DNA from: Daphnia carinata
Lineage: Eukaryota; Arthropoda; Branchiopoda; Diplostraca; Daphniidae
NCBI RefSeq assembly: GCF_022539665.2
Contig: NC_081332.1
Coordinates: 5,037,803 to 5,101,802 of the forward strand
DNA: 64,000 bases
Reading direction: 5' to 3'
Part shown: piece after piece, positions 40,350 through 50,889 of the stretch
Numbering within the stretch: position 1 is the first letter of the stretch
Layout of the letters: each line of letters begins with the position of its first letter
Position numbers and translations under genes: made by a program
The notes under the pieces: model-generated
What the model saw: only the letters and a program-made list of their open reading frames with translations
Told to the model about the DNA's origin: nothing
Databases searched by the model: none

Positions 40350-42117
40350 ATGGTTTTGGAAGCCAAGAGCATTTCCTACGGTACTCTGGACGACATTGCG
40401 CAGAACCCACCTCCACCTACACATTCAGCATTTCTTCACGTGACTCAGTACGCATAATATCATTTTGAAGACCTCGTTTTGCTCAACAAGTTTGGTTTTC
40501 AAAAGCCGGTTTTCTTTTCTGTTCTTTCCCCATGACTTGTTTTTCCAGACTGATCAGCCAAGCGGCGGACACTAGCCTCAATCTAAGGAGGACCCCTTCG
40601 AGCGAAATGACCCAGGTAAAAACACGAATTCGGATTAACCATTTCATCAAACTGATCCATTTGTTTTTCACGTTTTGTTGCATCTACACAGGATTTGTAT
40701 CAGAGACAGCCGCTTTTGTCGTCGTCTAAAGGCGAAGGCTGGGATGATTGTAGCTCTTCAGAACCATCAACATTCTACGATTCGAAAGGCTCGTCGAACG
40801 GCAGCCGAAGCAGTGGTTCGGTAGTAATCAACGGATTGAATAAAAGTATTACAAGCAATGGCAGCTGTAGCAGCAACGGCAACGGAATCAAACCCGAAAA
40901 CGGCATCATCCGCATAGACGTGCCTGCACCGCACAGAGACGAACCAAAGTTCCCACGCGAATACTTCAAAACACTTATCGGTATTGCATAATGCTAACAT
41001 TTGTTTATAGCATTTCAATTAAGTTGTTCGAATTTCTTTGCCCCAAATTTCAGCTTTCCTTTTTTGCCTTTTCAATTGGTTCTTGACAACCATTTCTCTG
41101 GCACTGGTTCATGAGCGAGTACCTGATAGGACACACTATGGCCCTCTCCCCGATGTCTTTCTAGACAACATACCCGCCGCCGATTGGGCTCTTGATGTAT
41201 CCGAGATACTCATCATCATCTCCACTACATCGTGCATGCTTTTACTCTTTTTCCACAAATACAGGTATAGCCTCTGCAATAATTTTCACTTTCAATGGCT
41301 CAAAATTAAACATCAAATCTTTTCCCTTTTTTTAATCGCAGGTCGATCGTTATGCGGAGGGTATTTTTTCTTTTGGGCGTATTGTACATGATGCGTGCAC
41401 TTACCATGTACGCTACCGTTATGCCTGTTGCCTCCAGGACATACTATTGCTCTCCGAAATCCAATCACACGGGGGTTGCTGTTATAACACTGCGGGCGAT
41501 CCGGATTCTTGTTGGTACACGAAAGATGTTAAATTTTAATGAAAAACTGTATCTATAACTGATTTCTATTGTTTTTTTATAACGTGCGTGTCTGAAAAAG
41601 GAATGGGCTTATCGATTAATGGCCAACATGTTTACTGTGGCGATTACATCTACAGTGGACATACCGTGATTCTGACAGTGTCGTCGCTGCTCATCCAAGA
41701 ATATACCCCGAGGAAATGGCGGCCGTTACATTGGATCTCGTGGCTAGTCACCTGTTTGGGCGTGGTCTTTGTTATGGTCGCTCACGGACATTACACCGTG
41801 GATGTCCTTATTGCATACTATGTCACCACTCGGGTTTTTTGGATGTATCACACAATGGCCAGCAATACCATCCTAAAGGTTGGTGAAAATTCCAGAAAAG
41901 AGATACCCGTAATCCAAACTGTGATGAACTTTGTTTATTTATTCTTTTTTTTTTGTCACAGCAAAACGGCCCGTCCAACTACTTTTCGAGGTTATGGTGG
42001 TATCACATCTTTACCTATTTTGAGCGTAACGTTGGCGGTGTCGTTCCGAGACGTTACGAGTGGCCGCTACCCTGGCCGCGCCATTTTCTCTCCAAATATC
42101 CGGATCGTGATAGCTAG
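40350..42117 (+). CDS. SGMS: Sphingomyelin synthase
   Basis: Seven coding exons: 40350-40447, 40549-40615, 40692-40980, 41054-41264, 41342-41514, 41601-41878, 41962-42117; 1272 nt, 423 residues. A low-complexity N-terminus rich in Ser, Asn and Gly replaces the SAM domain of SMS1. About six membrane helices follow. The catalytic motifs are present: CGDYIYSGHTV with the first His, and AHGHYTVDV with the second His and the Asp, the triad of the lipid phosphate phosphatase fold. SPKSNHTG and the C-terminal VPRRYEWPLPWPRHFLSKYP match the family. The enzyme moves phosphocholine from phosphatidylcholine to ceramide (or makes ceramide phosphoethanolamine in many arthropods) in Golgi or plasma membrane. 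The donor at 41514 (TTG|GTACAC) is weak but keeps phase. Confidence 0.92.
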
Positions 42118-43544
42118 TGTCATGTGCGCCAAAGGAACGAACGGCGTTAGAGCCATACGAAACTCCTCCTGTTCAGTTGCCTTGCTTTGTGCATTGGCCT
42201 AGTCGGGGAAAAAAAAGTGTTGACTTGGACGCTGGAGAAGACAGTGGAGTGGAGTCACGGCCAGGAATAGAACACGGACATGTGGGTTCCCAAACAGTCA
42301 TTTGCCTACATGTTCAAATGGAATCAGTGGCAAGGATTCGCATTTCGTTTACGTTGGAAATGAAGTGCTTCGCATATAAAAATTGGTCTGAAAGCAAATG
42401 AGCGAGAAAAAAGGAAATGAAAAAAACAAAACAACATTGCTGTGTAAAATTTCGTGCGCTTGAATTATTATTATTTTTTTTTTTATTCGGTTGTTTTCTT
42501 AGCTCTCGCATTTGAGAAACATGCGCTATGTGCCTCATGCTTTCATTATGTCCATATTAAAACAGTCCAAGTTTTTCACCATCATTATTCTACGAAGATT
42601 CATATACTTTGAAAATTCTGTCGTGTTCGCTCGATTGTTAAGTATAGTGTGTTTTGTTTATACAAATTATCAATATATCGTTCAACCGTGCTGTAAAAAA
42701 AATAATAATAATGACAAGCAAGGAATTTGTGTTCCCTTGAATGTCATTGTTTGGAATAGGTAATTATTTAAGTAGAAAAATGGGTTAATTTGTGCATTGA
42801 TCGATTTGGAAATGGTGAAAGCATCTGAAAACTTCTGAAAGTAACAAGCATTCTGATTGTACATAAGACCCTGATTGGCGTGACAAAACGAAATGACGTA
42901 AATGGGTGTTCGTTATCTATAGGTTTAACCTAATCAAATCATTTGATCGCCAAGGAAATAAACTGCCAGTGTGAACTGGGGTTTTAGGGGGACATTATTC
43001 AACTTCAACTGAATCATGCTTGCGTTCAGTTTAACTATATCTGCTAGATGCCAGTTTTACAAGTAGATCAAGATTACTTCCTTTTTATGTTTCAATCTCA
43101 CTACCATCGACTGCCACGGATCTTAAACAATGAGGAAAGGTGGGATTAAATGGTTAATAAACAAGCTTGATATTATGCATCAGAATAATGCAAATAGAAC
43201 AACGCAAAGAAACACGAAAATGGAATTTGTTTTTAGGTAGAGTTTATAGTTTTTGAGCAATCTAAAATAAAATTAGGGTGGAATCGAAACCATTACTAGC
43301 GCGCCAGTACGCTACAGCGCTAGCGTGACACATCAAACTTCTTTGATTATTTAAAAACCATAAAGCCCACGTAAAAACTTATCTCATTTTCGTGTTCCTT
43401 CTTATATTTTGAACAAGAATCAATTATAGTTACGTAGATCTAATGGTACTATTTTTTAATAGGCAAAAAATTTAAGCCCGACAAAATAAGCCCGACTATC
43501 TGTTTTTTACGGTTTATTCAAAAAGTATAAGCCTATGGCAATAT
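42118..43544. other. Intergenic left of the palindrome
   Basis: SMS 3' UTR followed by AT-rich DNA. On the minus strand, about 43265-43330 contains a TAGCGTACTGG-like A box and GGTTTCGATTCC (B-box-like), so it may be a decayed tRNA-derived repeat. No coding sequence seen. Confidence 0.35.
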
Positions 43545-43744
43545 GGCAATCCGTTTTACATAAAAAAAAAAAAAAAAATGGCGGAAAAAAAAATCGCACT
43601 TTTTTCTTTTTTTCCGACACGTAGCCATCTACCGCTCAGACTCATTATTACTGGCGTAGGCAATTTCAGTCCATTGGATGCCATTCGCAGTTAGTTCATT
43701 AGCGTGGATGGAGAATAACGCGTGGATGGAGGAACAATTGAAAA

Positions 43745-45010
43745 ATGGATAAGGTAATACAACAAAAGGATGGTATGTATAAACATTATTATATTTGTTT
43801 TGAATTATTAATTATTGTTTATTAGGTCAAATTATGGACCTGCAGGCTCAATTATTGCAACAGCACAAAATATTAGATAACAGCAAAGCTAAGGATGGTA
43901 AGGCCTAATACATAATGATTCTATTTATTTGCTTTTATTCATTTGTGTTTTGTAGCTCAAAGTTTGAGTCTACAAGCTCAGCTAGGGGAAAAGAACAAAT
44001 TGGAACGGAACAGTTTCCAAACAGTGAAGGAGGTTTTTCCAAACTAAAACCTAACTGAACATGAGGATGAATTAGCATTAGGTGAACACAGTCAGGTACC
44101 TAAACTTTTCAAATAAGAATTCAAAATAAGTATAGAATTTTAACAAACAATTATTTATTGTTTAGTTATTCAGTCTACCACCTGACAGTGTGTTAAATTT
44201 AAATTCTGTTAGTGCTGCACAAAAAGAATCGTTAGTAATAAGCCCATGCAGTGAAGGAAGTGAACAATTGTGGGACAGTATTTGGGCTGAAAATGGGTGT
44301 GGTACGGAAACCAAGATATGGCACAAGTTCAACATGAAACATGGATTAGGTACTTTTCGGTTTTATGTCTATTGAAAAAGTATTTTTAATGCTATTATTT
44401 TGCATTCACAGAATTTAATGGGGGATCAAATCAAGTCTGTAAGTGTTACAGGATGGAAGAGTCAGCCTACAGATGAAAAAACACTGAGAGTGCATTACCA
44501 TTAAGGTATGAGGTAAAGTAATAGAGTATGCACATTGTCTAATGTGTTTATTTTATTAACAATTCAAAAGATTAATCCTAGTTTCAGCCAAACATGAAAT
44601 AATCCAGAGAAGTACCATCTTGTGTTAATAAATCCAGTACAACAGCAATCCTTTATAATTCTGTCACAGCTAGAAACCTCAAATAATTCTGCTTCTCTGT
44701 CTAAAGAACAACTTGTCCTTTACGTTCAGAGTGTTGGGGAAACTGGGTACTTAAATGGCCCTAAAGATGTTTTAATTTTGCTGCCATTGCAGAGATGAAC
44801 ATCATACATGGACTCTTTAGGTATGAAAGGATTTTTCTTCAAATAATTTTGAATTTATGATGAAGAATTTCTCCTCCTTTTTGCCAACCAGGTCTAATCT
44901 ACCAAAAAAAATTTTATCCAATAGGAAATGATTTTCATGTACTGGGAACACAACTATCAACTATGCAACATTGTACAGGTGCTAGTTTATCATTCAAGAG
45001 CCTTATACAA
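43745..45010 (+). pseudogene. Decayed intron-bearing gene in left arm
   Basis: Exon-like blocks with good splice sites: 43745-43772, 43826-43897, 43956 onward. They encode a Gln-rich coiled-coil start (MDKVIQQKDGQIMDLQAQLL, then QLGEKNKLERNSFQTVKEVF). An in-frame stop follows at about 44045 in this arm. Further coding-like blocks lie at about 44165-44350 (LPPDSVLNLNSVSAAQK) and 44610-44800 (LVLYVQSVGETGYLNGPKDV). The family is not recognised. The copy is broken; the other arm has different lesions. Confidence 0.5.
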
Positions 45011-45382
45011 TGATGTTAATCTGCAATTTGTATGTCCTGTCCCAAGCTTCTGCCAGAAGTTGAATCTATGAGTCATGTAAGTTACATGATCAACAGTTGA
45101 TATGTTTAACGGTGTTGTTTTTCTTTTCTCAATATAGGTTAATAGTAACATTGGATCTGAAAAAATTCTTGGTTGGGGCAAGACACTGAATAAATTGTAT
45201 TGATTGGATGGATGACATGACATTTCTATACTTAATTCGGATTCCCCAGACGGTATTTGATATTTAAAAAATTGAAGTGCATATCTGGGCTCCCTTCTTT
45301 TCTGAAGCCCCGTTTCCCCTTGACTCGTAATAAGCCCGTAGGGGGTCATGCCCCTACTGTACGGTATATATAAAAACAACAT
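44990..45382 (-). other. Open frame conserved in left arm
   Basis: A minus-strand frame of 130 codons, whose last 119 codons (from MTPYGLITSQGETG) are identical in the right arm at 46882-47241. It runs antisense to the decayed gene. Identity may simply reflect recent arm homogenisation, so I do not claim it is a gene. No known domain seen. Confidence 0.3.
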
Positions 45383-45949
45383 ATACCGAGGTTTGGAGGG
45401 CTCTGGCCGGAAAGGGGACGTGGGGTGCCGCTTAGTCCGATGATGTGTTCACGGAGGGCTCTGTGGCTACCCACAAATCCGAACTAAAGGTTAATCGCTC
45501 CTGTAAAAATGTTCCAAATCTTCAGCTCTTCTTCCGGCTTCTCTTAGCCAATCACCGGGTAATCTCCCCGGTGGGTCAACAAGGCAGTGTCTCCCCCTGC
45601 CTGGGTTGACGGCAACTTTTGAAAGGGCTATTGTGCCTTTTTAAAGTTGCAAAAATAATTGTAATGTGCAGAGAAGTGTCAATAAATTTTTTTTTATAAA
45701 ATATTTTTTGCAAAATTTGTTCCTTTCATTGTCTGTGTTAGCCGTGTTCACACATTACATTTATCAACTTTTTTTTTTATTGCTTTGCTTTATTAGTTTT
45801 TGTCACCTTTGATGGTAAGCATTGTTTCCATCGTTTATCTGTTAGTATTCAATTATTATTTGTTGGACTCATCGAACTCTTCAACTTAGACTCAAGGAAC
45901 AACGTGTAATATCTGGATATTTTTTGAAGTAATTTTGTATTTTGTTTTA

Positions 45950-46019
45950 CTCGCATGGGAACCGATCCCCAGACATTCAGCGTGCAACGCCGATGCTCTA
46001 ACATTGAGCCACGAGACAT
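45950..46019 (-). tRNA. tRNA-like sequence or pseudo-tRNA (Ala-UGC-like)
   Basis: Read on the minus strand: D-arm GGCTCAATGTTAGAGC, an anticodon arm TCGGC-GTTGCAC-GCTGA with loop TGC in the anticodon position (Ala), and a T-arm region GGGGATCGGTTCCC. Only about four acceptor base pairs (CTCG/CGAG) can form. It looks like a decayed or tRNA-derived sequence, not a standard functional gene. Confidence 0.4.
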
Positions 46020-46113
46020 ATCTAAATGTTTTATTATCGCATATCATATGTTATCGTCTAGATGTTTATGCAGTCTTTCACAACTATATGTTTATCTTTC
46101 TATTTGTTCCATA

Positions 46114-46182
46114 AGGTTCATAGCTCTGTGGTAGAGCCTTTAGCTGCGATACCTGATACCCTGGGTTCAAACCCTAGTAGAT
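46114..46182 (+). tRNA. tRNA-like sequence or pseudo-tRNA
   Basis: D-arm TAGCTCTGTGGTAGAGC, T-arm CTGGGTTCAAACCCTAG (five pairs with one G-T). The anticodon stem has one mismatch and lacks U33, and no acceptor stem is evident. Pol III A and B boxes are good. Confidence 0.4.
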
Positions 46183-46300
46183 GTGTAAAAATGAAGTAGA
46201 GTAAATGTAGAAGAATATGTTGCAGAATTGCATTTCAGTTTTATTATAAGTGTAAATGCAAGTCCACAAGTGACCAGAAAAAAACCAACTTGTCATCATA

Positions 46301-46370
46301 TGATTCATGGCTCATTGGTAGAGCATAGGCGCGGTATGCCGAACATCCAGGGTTCGATCCCTGGATAATA
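46301..46370 (+). tRNA. tRNA-like sequence or pseudo-tRNA
   Basis: D-arm GGCTCATTGGTAGAGC and a strong hairpin CCAGGGTTCGATCCCTGG in the T-arm position. It aligns with the minus-strand copy at 45950-46019 over most of its length. The acceptor stem does not pair. Transcription would run outward into the right arm. Confidence 0.4.
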
Positions 46371-46881
46371 ATAGACTGCTTACAGATAAAAGATAATCCA
46401 ATGGAAACAATGCTTACCATCAAAGGTGACAAAAACTAATAAAGCAAAGCAATAAAAAAAAAAGTTGATAAATGTAATGTGTGAACACGGCTAACACAGA
46501 CAATGAAAGAAACAAATTTTGCAAAAAATATTTTATAAAAAAAAATTTATTGACAATTCTCTGCACATTACAATTATTTTTGCAACTTTAAAAAGGCACA
46601 ATAGCCCTTTCAAAAGTTGCCGTCAACCCAGGCAGGGGGAGACACTGCCTTGTTGACCCACCGGGGAGATTACCCGGTGATTGGCTAAGAGAAGCCGGAA
46701 GAAGAGCTGAAGATTTGGAACATTTTTACAGGAGCGATTAACCTTTAGTTCGGATTTGTGGGTAGCCACATCGCCCTCCGTGAACACATCATCGGACTAA
46801 GCGGCACCCCACGTCCCCTTTCCGGCCAGAGCCCTCCAAACCTCGGTATATGTTGTTTTATATATACCGTACAGTAGGGGC

Positions 46882-47241
46882 ATGACCCCCTACGGGCTTA
46901 TTACGAGTCAAGGGGAAACGGGGCTTCAGAAAAGAAGGGAGCCCAGATATGCACTTCAATTTTTTAAATATCAAATACCGTCTGGGGAATCCGAATTAAG
47001 TATAGAAATGTCATGTCATCCATCCAATCAATACAATTTATTCAGTGTCTTGCCCCAACCAAGAATTTTTTCAGATCCAATGTTACTATTAACCTATATT
47101 GAGAAAAGAAAAACAACACCGTTAAACATATCAACTGTTGATCATGTAACTTACATGACTCATAGATTCAACTTCTGGCAGAAGCTTGGGACAGGACATA
47201 CAAATTGCAGATTAACATCATTGTATAAGGCTCTTGAATGA
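46882..47241 (+). other. Open frame conserved in right arm
   Basis: 119 codons starting MTPYGLITSQGETG, identical in translation to the last 119 codons of the frame at 44990-45382. No recognised domain. Antisense to the decayed gene of this arm. Confidence 0.3.
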
Positions 47242-47859
47242 TAAACTAGCACCTGTACAATGTTGCATTGTTGATAGTTGTGTTCCCAGTACATGAAAAT
47301 CCTTTCCTATTGGATAAAATTTTTTTTGGTAGATTAGACATGGTTGGCAAAAAGCAGGAGAAAATGCTTTGTCATAAATTCAAAAAATTTTCAAGAAAAT
47401 TCCTTTCATACCTAAAAAGTCCATGTATGATGTTCATCGCTGCAATGCCAACAAAATGAAACATCTTTAGGGCCATTTAAGTACCCAGTTTCCCCAACAC
47501 TCTGAACGTAACAGGACAAGTTGTTCTTTAGCAAGAGAAGCAGAATTATTTGAGGTTTCTAGCTGTGACAGAACTATAAAGGATTGCTGTTACACAGGAT
47601 TCATTCACACAAGATGGAACTTCTCATTAGACAATTTGCATACTCTATTACTTTACCTCATACCTTAATGGTAATGCACTTTCAGTGTTTTTCAACTGTA
47701 GGCTCACTCTCCCATCCTGTAACACTTCCAGACTTGACTTGACCCCCCACTAAAATTCTGTGAATGCAAAATAATAGCATTAAAAATACTTTTTCGATAG
47801 ACAAAAAACTGAAAAGTACCTAATTCATGTTTTATGTTGAACTCATGCTATTTCTGGGT

Positions 47860-48424
47860 TTCCGTACCACACCCATTTTCAACCCAAATACAGTCCCACA
47901 ATTGTTCAATTGCTTCGCTGCATGGACTTATTACTAACAATTCTTTTAGTGCAGAACTAACAGAATTTAACTTTAACACACTGTCAGGTGGAAGACTGAA
48001 TAACTAAACAATAAATAATTGTTTGTTAAAATTCTATACTTATTTTGAATTCTTATTTGAAAAGTTTAGGTACCTGACTGTGTTCGCCTAATGCCAATTC
48101 ATCCTCATGTTCAGTTAGGGATGAGTTTTGAAAAACCTCCTTCACTGTTTGGAAACTGTTCCGTTCCAATTTGTTCTTTTCCCCTAGCTGAGCTTGTAGA
48201 CTCAAAATTTGAGCTACAAAACACAAATGAATAAAAGCAAATAAATAGAATCATTATGTATTAGGCCTTACCATCCTTAGCTTTGCTGTTAGCTAATATT
48301 TTGTGTTGTTCCAATAATTGGGCCTGCAGCTTCATAATTTGATCTAATAAACAATAATTAATAATTGAAAACCAATATAATAATGTTTATACTTACCATC
48401 CTTTTGTTGTATTACCTTATCCAT
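47860..48424 (-). pseudogene. Decayed intron-bearing gene in right arm
   Basis: Mirror copy of the gene fragment in the left arm, starting at 48424 on the minus strand. The exon that carries a stop in the left arm reads through here to a donor at 48075/48074, but the next block has an in-frame TAG where the left arm has TGG. The two copies therefore carry different lesions, and neither looks intact. Confidence 0.5.
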
Positions 48425-48623
48425 TTTTCAATTGTTCCTCCATCCACGCGTTATTCTCCATCCACGCTACTGAACTAACTGCGAATGGCATCCAATGGAC
48501 TGAAATTGCCTACGCTAGTAATAACGAGTCTGAGCGGTAGATGGCTACGTGTCGGAAAAAAAGAAAAAAGTGCGATTTTTTTTTTTTTCCGAAATTTTTT
48601 TTTTTAATGTAAAACGGATTGCC

Positions 48624-49378
48624 GTAGACATCTCTCAAAATTCCATTAAAAAAAAACACGTGTTACGCTCAAAATCGAACGTTGATTCCAGCTGGCATAT
48701 TAGTTTTCCAGTAACATATGAAGTTTTTGAATTATGCGTATTCAAAGTACTTATAGCGCAACGATTTTTACGTTTTAAATTACTCAAAAACCATAAATTC
48801 CACGCCAAAACGAAGTTTAAAATACACTACGGCTAGCGCGACAGTAGGCATTATTACCGTTTATTACAACATCAGCATTACATCGAAATCAGCGTATTCT
48901 GAGTATAACTTTTTAATTCATCTAATTCCAAATGATGCTTTCTCCGTTCAAATTTTGAGCTAAGCAATTTTTGCCACGACAAAATAAGTCCAACTTATTT
49001 ATGAAGTATTTTTCTAAACCCGCAATAGCTAAAAAAAAACATCATTTGGCCTCGCCATTAAAGATAGTAGGAAACCGTAATAATCGGCATATTATACCAA
49101 TGGCCAACCATTGAGCCATGACGTAATACCATTTCACATTCCATTTTTTTCTCTTTTCTTCTGCTTTAATAAAAAAGCTACATAATTGACGGTAAAATGT
49201 ATATGTTATTCGATACCCGCCTTCAAATTGTTATTCTGTCACTTTGGGGTCCTTCGAATAGGCTAAATACAAAATTATTTAGTTCAACTACAGATGGCGT
49301 TCAGCATCGTGTTTACATCTCATAGTGGTAATCATTTCAGAAGTGTCATAACTTAAGCCTTAAACACGAATACATCGG
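48624..49378. other. Intergenic right of the palindrome; EIPR1 promoter
   Basis: AT-rich, about 750 bp. Short direct similarities to the DNA left of the palindrome occur here (for example CGACAAAATAAG at 48977 and 43479; AAAAACCATAAA at 48786 and 43363). The last 200 bp should hold the EIPR1 promoter. Confidence 0.4.
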
Positions 49379-50889
49379 ATGGAAGAGGAAGCACCAATAA
49401 TTTATGGCCTTGATTTTCAGGTCTTTTTGGCTAATGGAAGTTCCACAAACAACCATTAAACTAAGTTTTTGTTTTCTTTTAGGCTAGGTCGTTATGCGCC
49501 CAATACGGAGAGACCGAAATGGTTCGTTTTCTGATTGGCACACAATCTCTCAAGTCGGAAAACTCCATCCACTGTGTTGAATATGACGAAGAATCTGTTT
49601 TAGTGAGCAAATTTGTTTATCCTCATCCTCTTGGAGAGATATGGCAGACAAATGCCCATCCCAACCAAGCAGATATAATCAGCACAGTTCACAGTACATA
49701 TAGCTAAATTACAATGGTTTTCCACTTAACTGGATAGCCACAAAACTTGCCATTATTTAATGTTACTTATATAAAGAAGGTCAAAATCAAAAAATGTCAG
49801 CTACCATTTACAAGATGAGTCCTGTGCCCACAAATGGACAGTCTATCGATACTCTGGACTCAACATCCCATGGCCAGCTCGAAGCCATAGCAAGTTTGGA
49901 AAGCAGAGATGAAAAAGAGGTAGCCAAAGTTCTGTGGCAACCAAACGATGGTAATAAAGTAATAACAGTCAGTACAGATAGTCAAATAACTTTGTGGGAT
50001 TTCAGCAATGAAGGCAAACTGCAGGTGAGACGGTTTTAAATCACAAAAAAATTGAGATGTAAACACCATTTCAACATTCAGAATGCAATATGTTCAGAGC
50101 CACTGTGCAAGACCCATAACCAAGTAACAGCTGCCAATTGGTCTCCACATCATGGTACCAATCAAGTAGCTGTAGCCATGGAAACAAATCTTCAAGTGGT
50201 TGACCTTCGTTCAGTCAACAGAGGATCTATTTACAACATAGAAAATGCTCACATTGAGCCTATTAGAGATTTAGATTTCAATCCTAATCGCCAATATTAC
50301 ATGACCACATGTGGTGATGATGGATGTGTTAAGTTCTGGGATGTACGCAACCTTAGCCGTCCCGTTCTCAACAGGCACGATCACTATCACTGGTAGGTTC
50401 ACGGAGATAGCACACTCTGTGAGGACAAATGCTAAAGAAGTTAAAAAAATACGTGATGTTTTCTCTTTTACGACAGGGTATGGCAAGTACGGTATAACGT
50501 ATTCCACGATCAATTGGTGTTAACAGCAGGAAGCGACGCCCGAGTGGTTTTATCATCGGCCGCGTCCTTGTCATCCGAGCCCTTTGGCAAACTCATGTCT
50601 GACGAAAAGGACAACGATGAAGGTGATTCATTTTACATACAATATGCTAATTTCAGTAAAAACAAACCTTTAAAAAAAAGTAACCAATAAACAACACGAC
50701 TTTTCAGATGATGACGTACGGAGTCCTCTGGCGGACGGAGTAATCACCGCGTACGAGGAGCACGAAGATTCCGTTTATTCGGTAGCCTGGTCCAGCGCCG
50801 ATTCGTGGACCTTTGCCTCTCTCTCGTACGGTGGCCGGCTACTGATTCATCGCGTTCCACGCTCTTTAAAACACAGCATCTTATTCTAA
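49379..50889 (+). CDS. EIPR1: EARP-interacting protein 1 (TSSC1)
   Basis: Six exons: 49379-49420, 49483-49693, 49777-50024, 50082-50392, 50477-50622, 50708-50889; 1140 nt, 379 residues (human 387). The N-terminus [20 protein letters not shown], the blade segment [46 protein letters not shown] and [20 protein letters not shown] are all EIPR1-like. It is a WD40 propeller that binds the EARP and GARP tethers in endosomal recycling and dense-core vesicle sorting. The exon joint at 49693/49777 uses CACA|GTACAT and ATAAAG|AA, keeping phase. Confidence 0.93.

Larger units (their letters stand above)
43545..45831 (+). mobile_element. Left arm of a large inverted repeat
   Basis: This segment is the near-perfect reverse complement of 46401-48623. 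Shared landmarks in opposite orientation: outer ends GGCAATCCGTTTTACAT; TCTACCGCTCAGACTC; a start codon block ATGGATAAGGTAATACAAC; the 119-codon frame at 45346-44990; GGTAATCTCCCCGGTGGGTC; and inner ends GATGGTAAGCATTGTTTCCAT. The frame-coded stretch is identical at protein level in both arms, other parts differ by scattered substitutions and small indels. A foldback-type element or a recent inverted duplication would look like this. No clear target-site duplication is visible. Confidence 0.85.
45832..46400. repeat. Spacer of the palindrome with tRNA-like sequences
   Basis: 569 bp single-copy spacer between the arms. It contains three tRNA-like segments (listed separately), one on the minus strand and two on the plus strand. 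The remainder is AT-rich. Confidence 0.6.
46401..48623 (-). mobile_element. Right arm of the large inverted repeat
   Basis: Reverse complement of 43545-45831 (see that entry), 2223 bp against 2287 bp. The length difference is explained by homopolymer and small indels, for example in the A/T run near the outer end. Outer flank after 48623 (GTAGACATC) does not match the left outer flank, so boundaries are those of sequence similarity only. Confidence 0.85.

Noticed and set aside
45832-46400. CRISPR-like array or riboswitch in the spacer
   Set aside because: The repeated units are tRNA-like D- and T-arms in a eukaryotic genome, not regular direct repeats.
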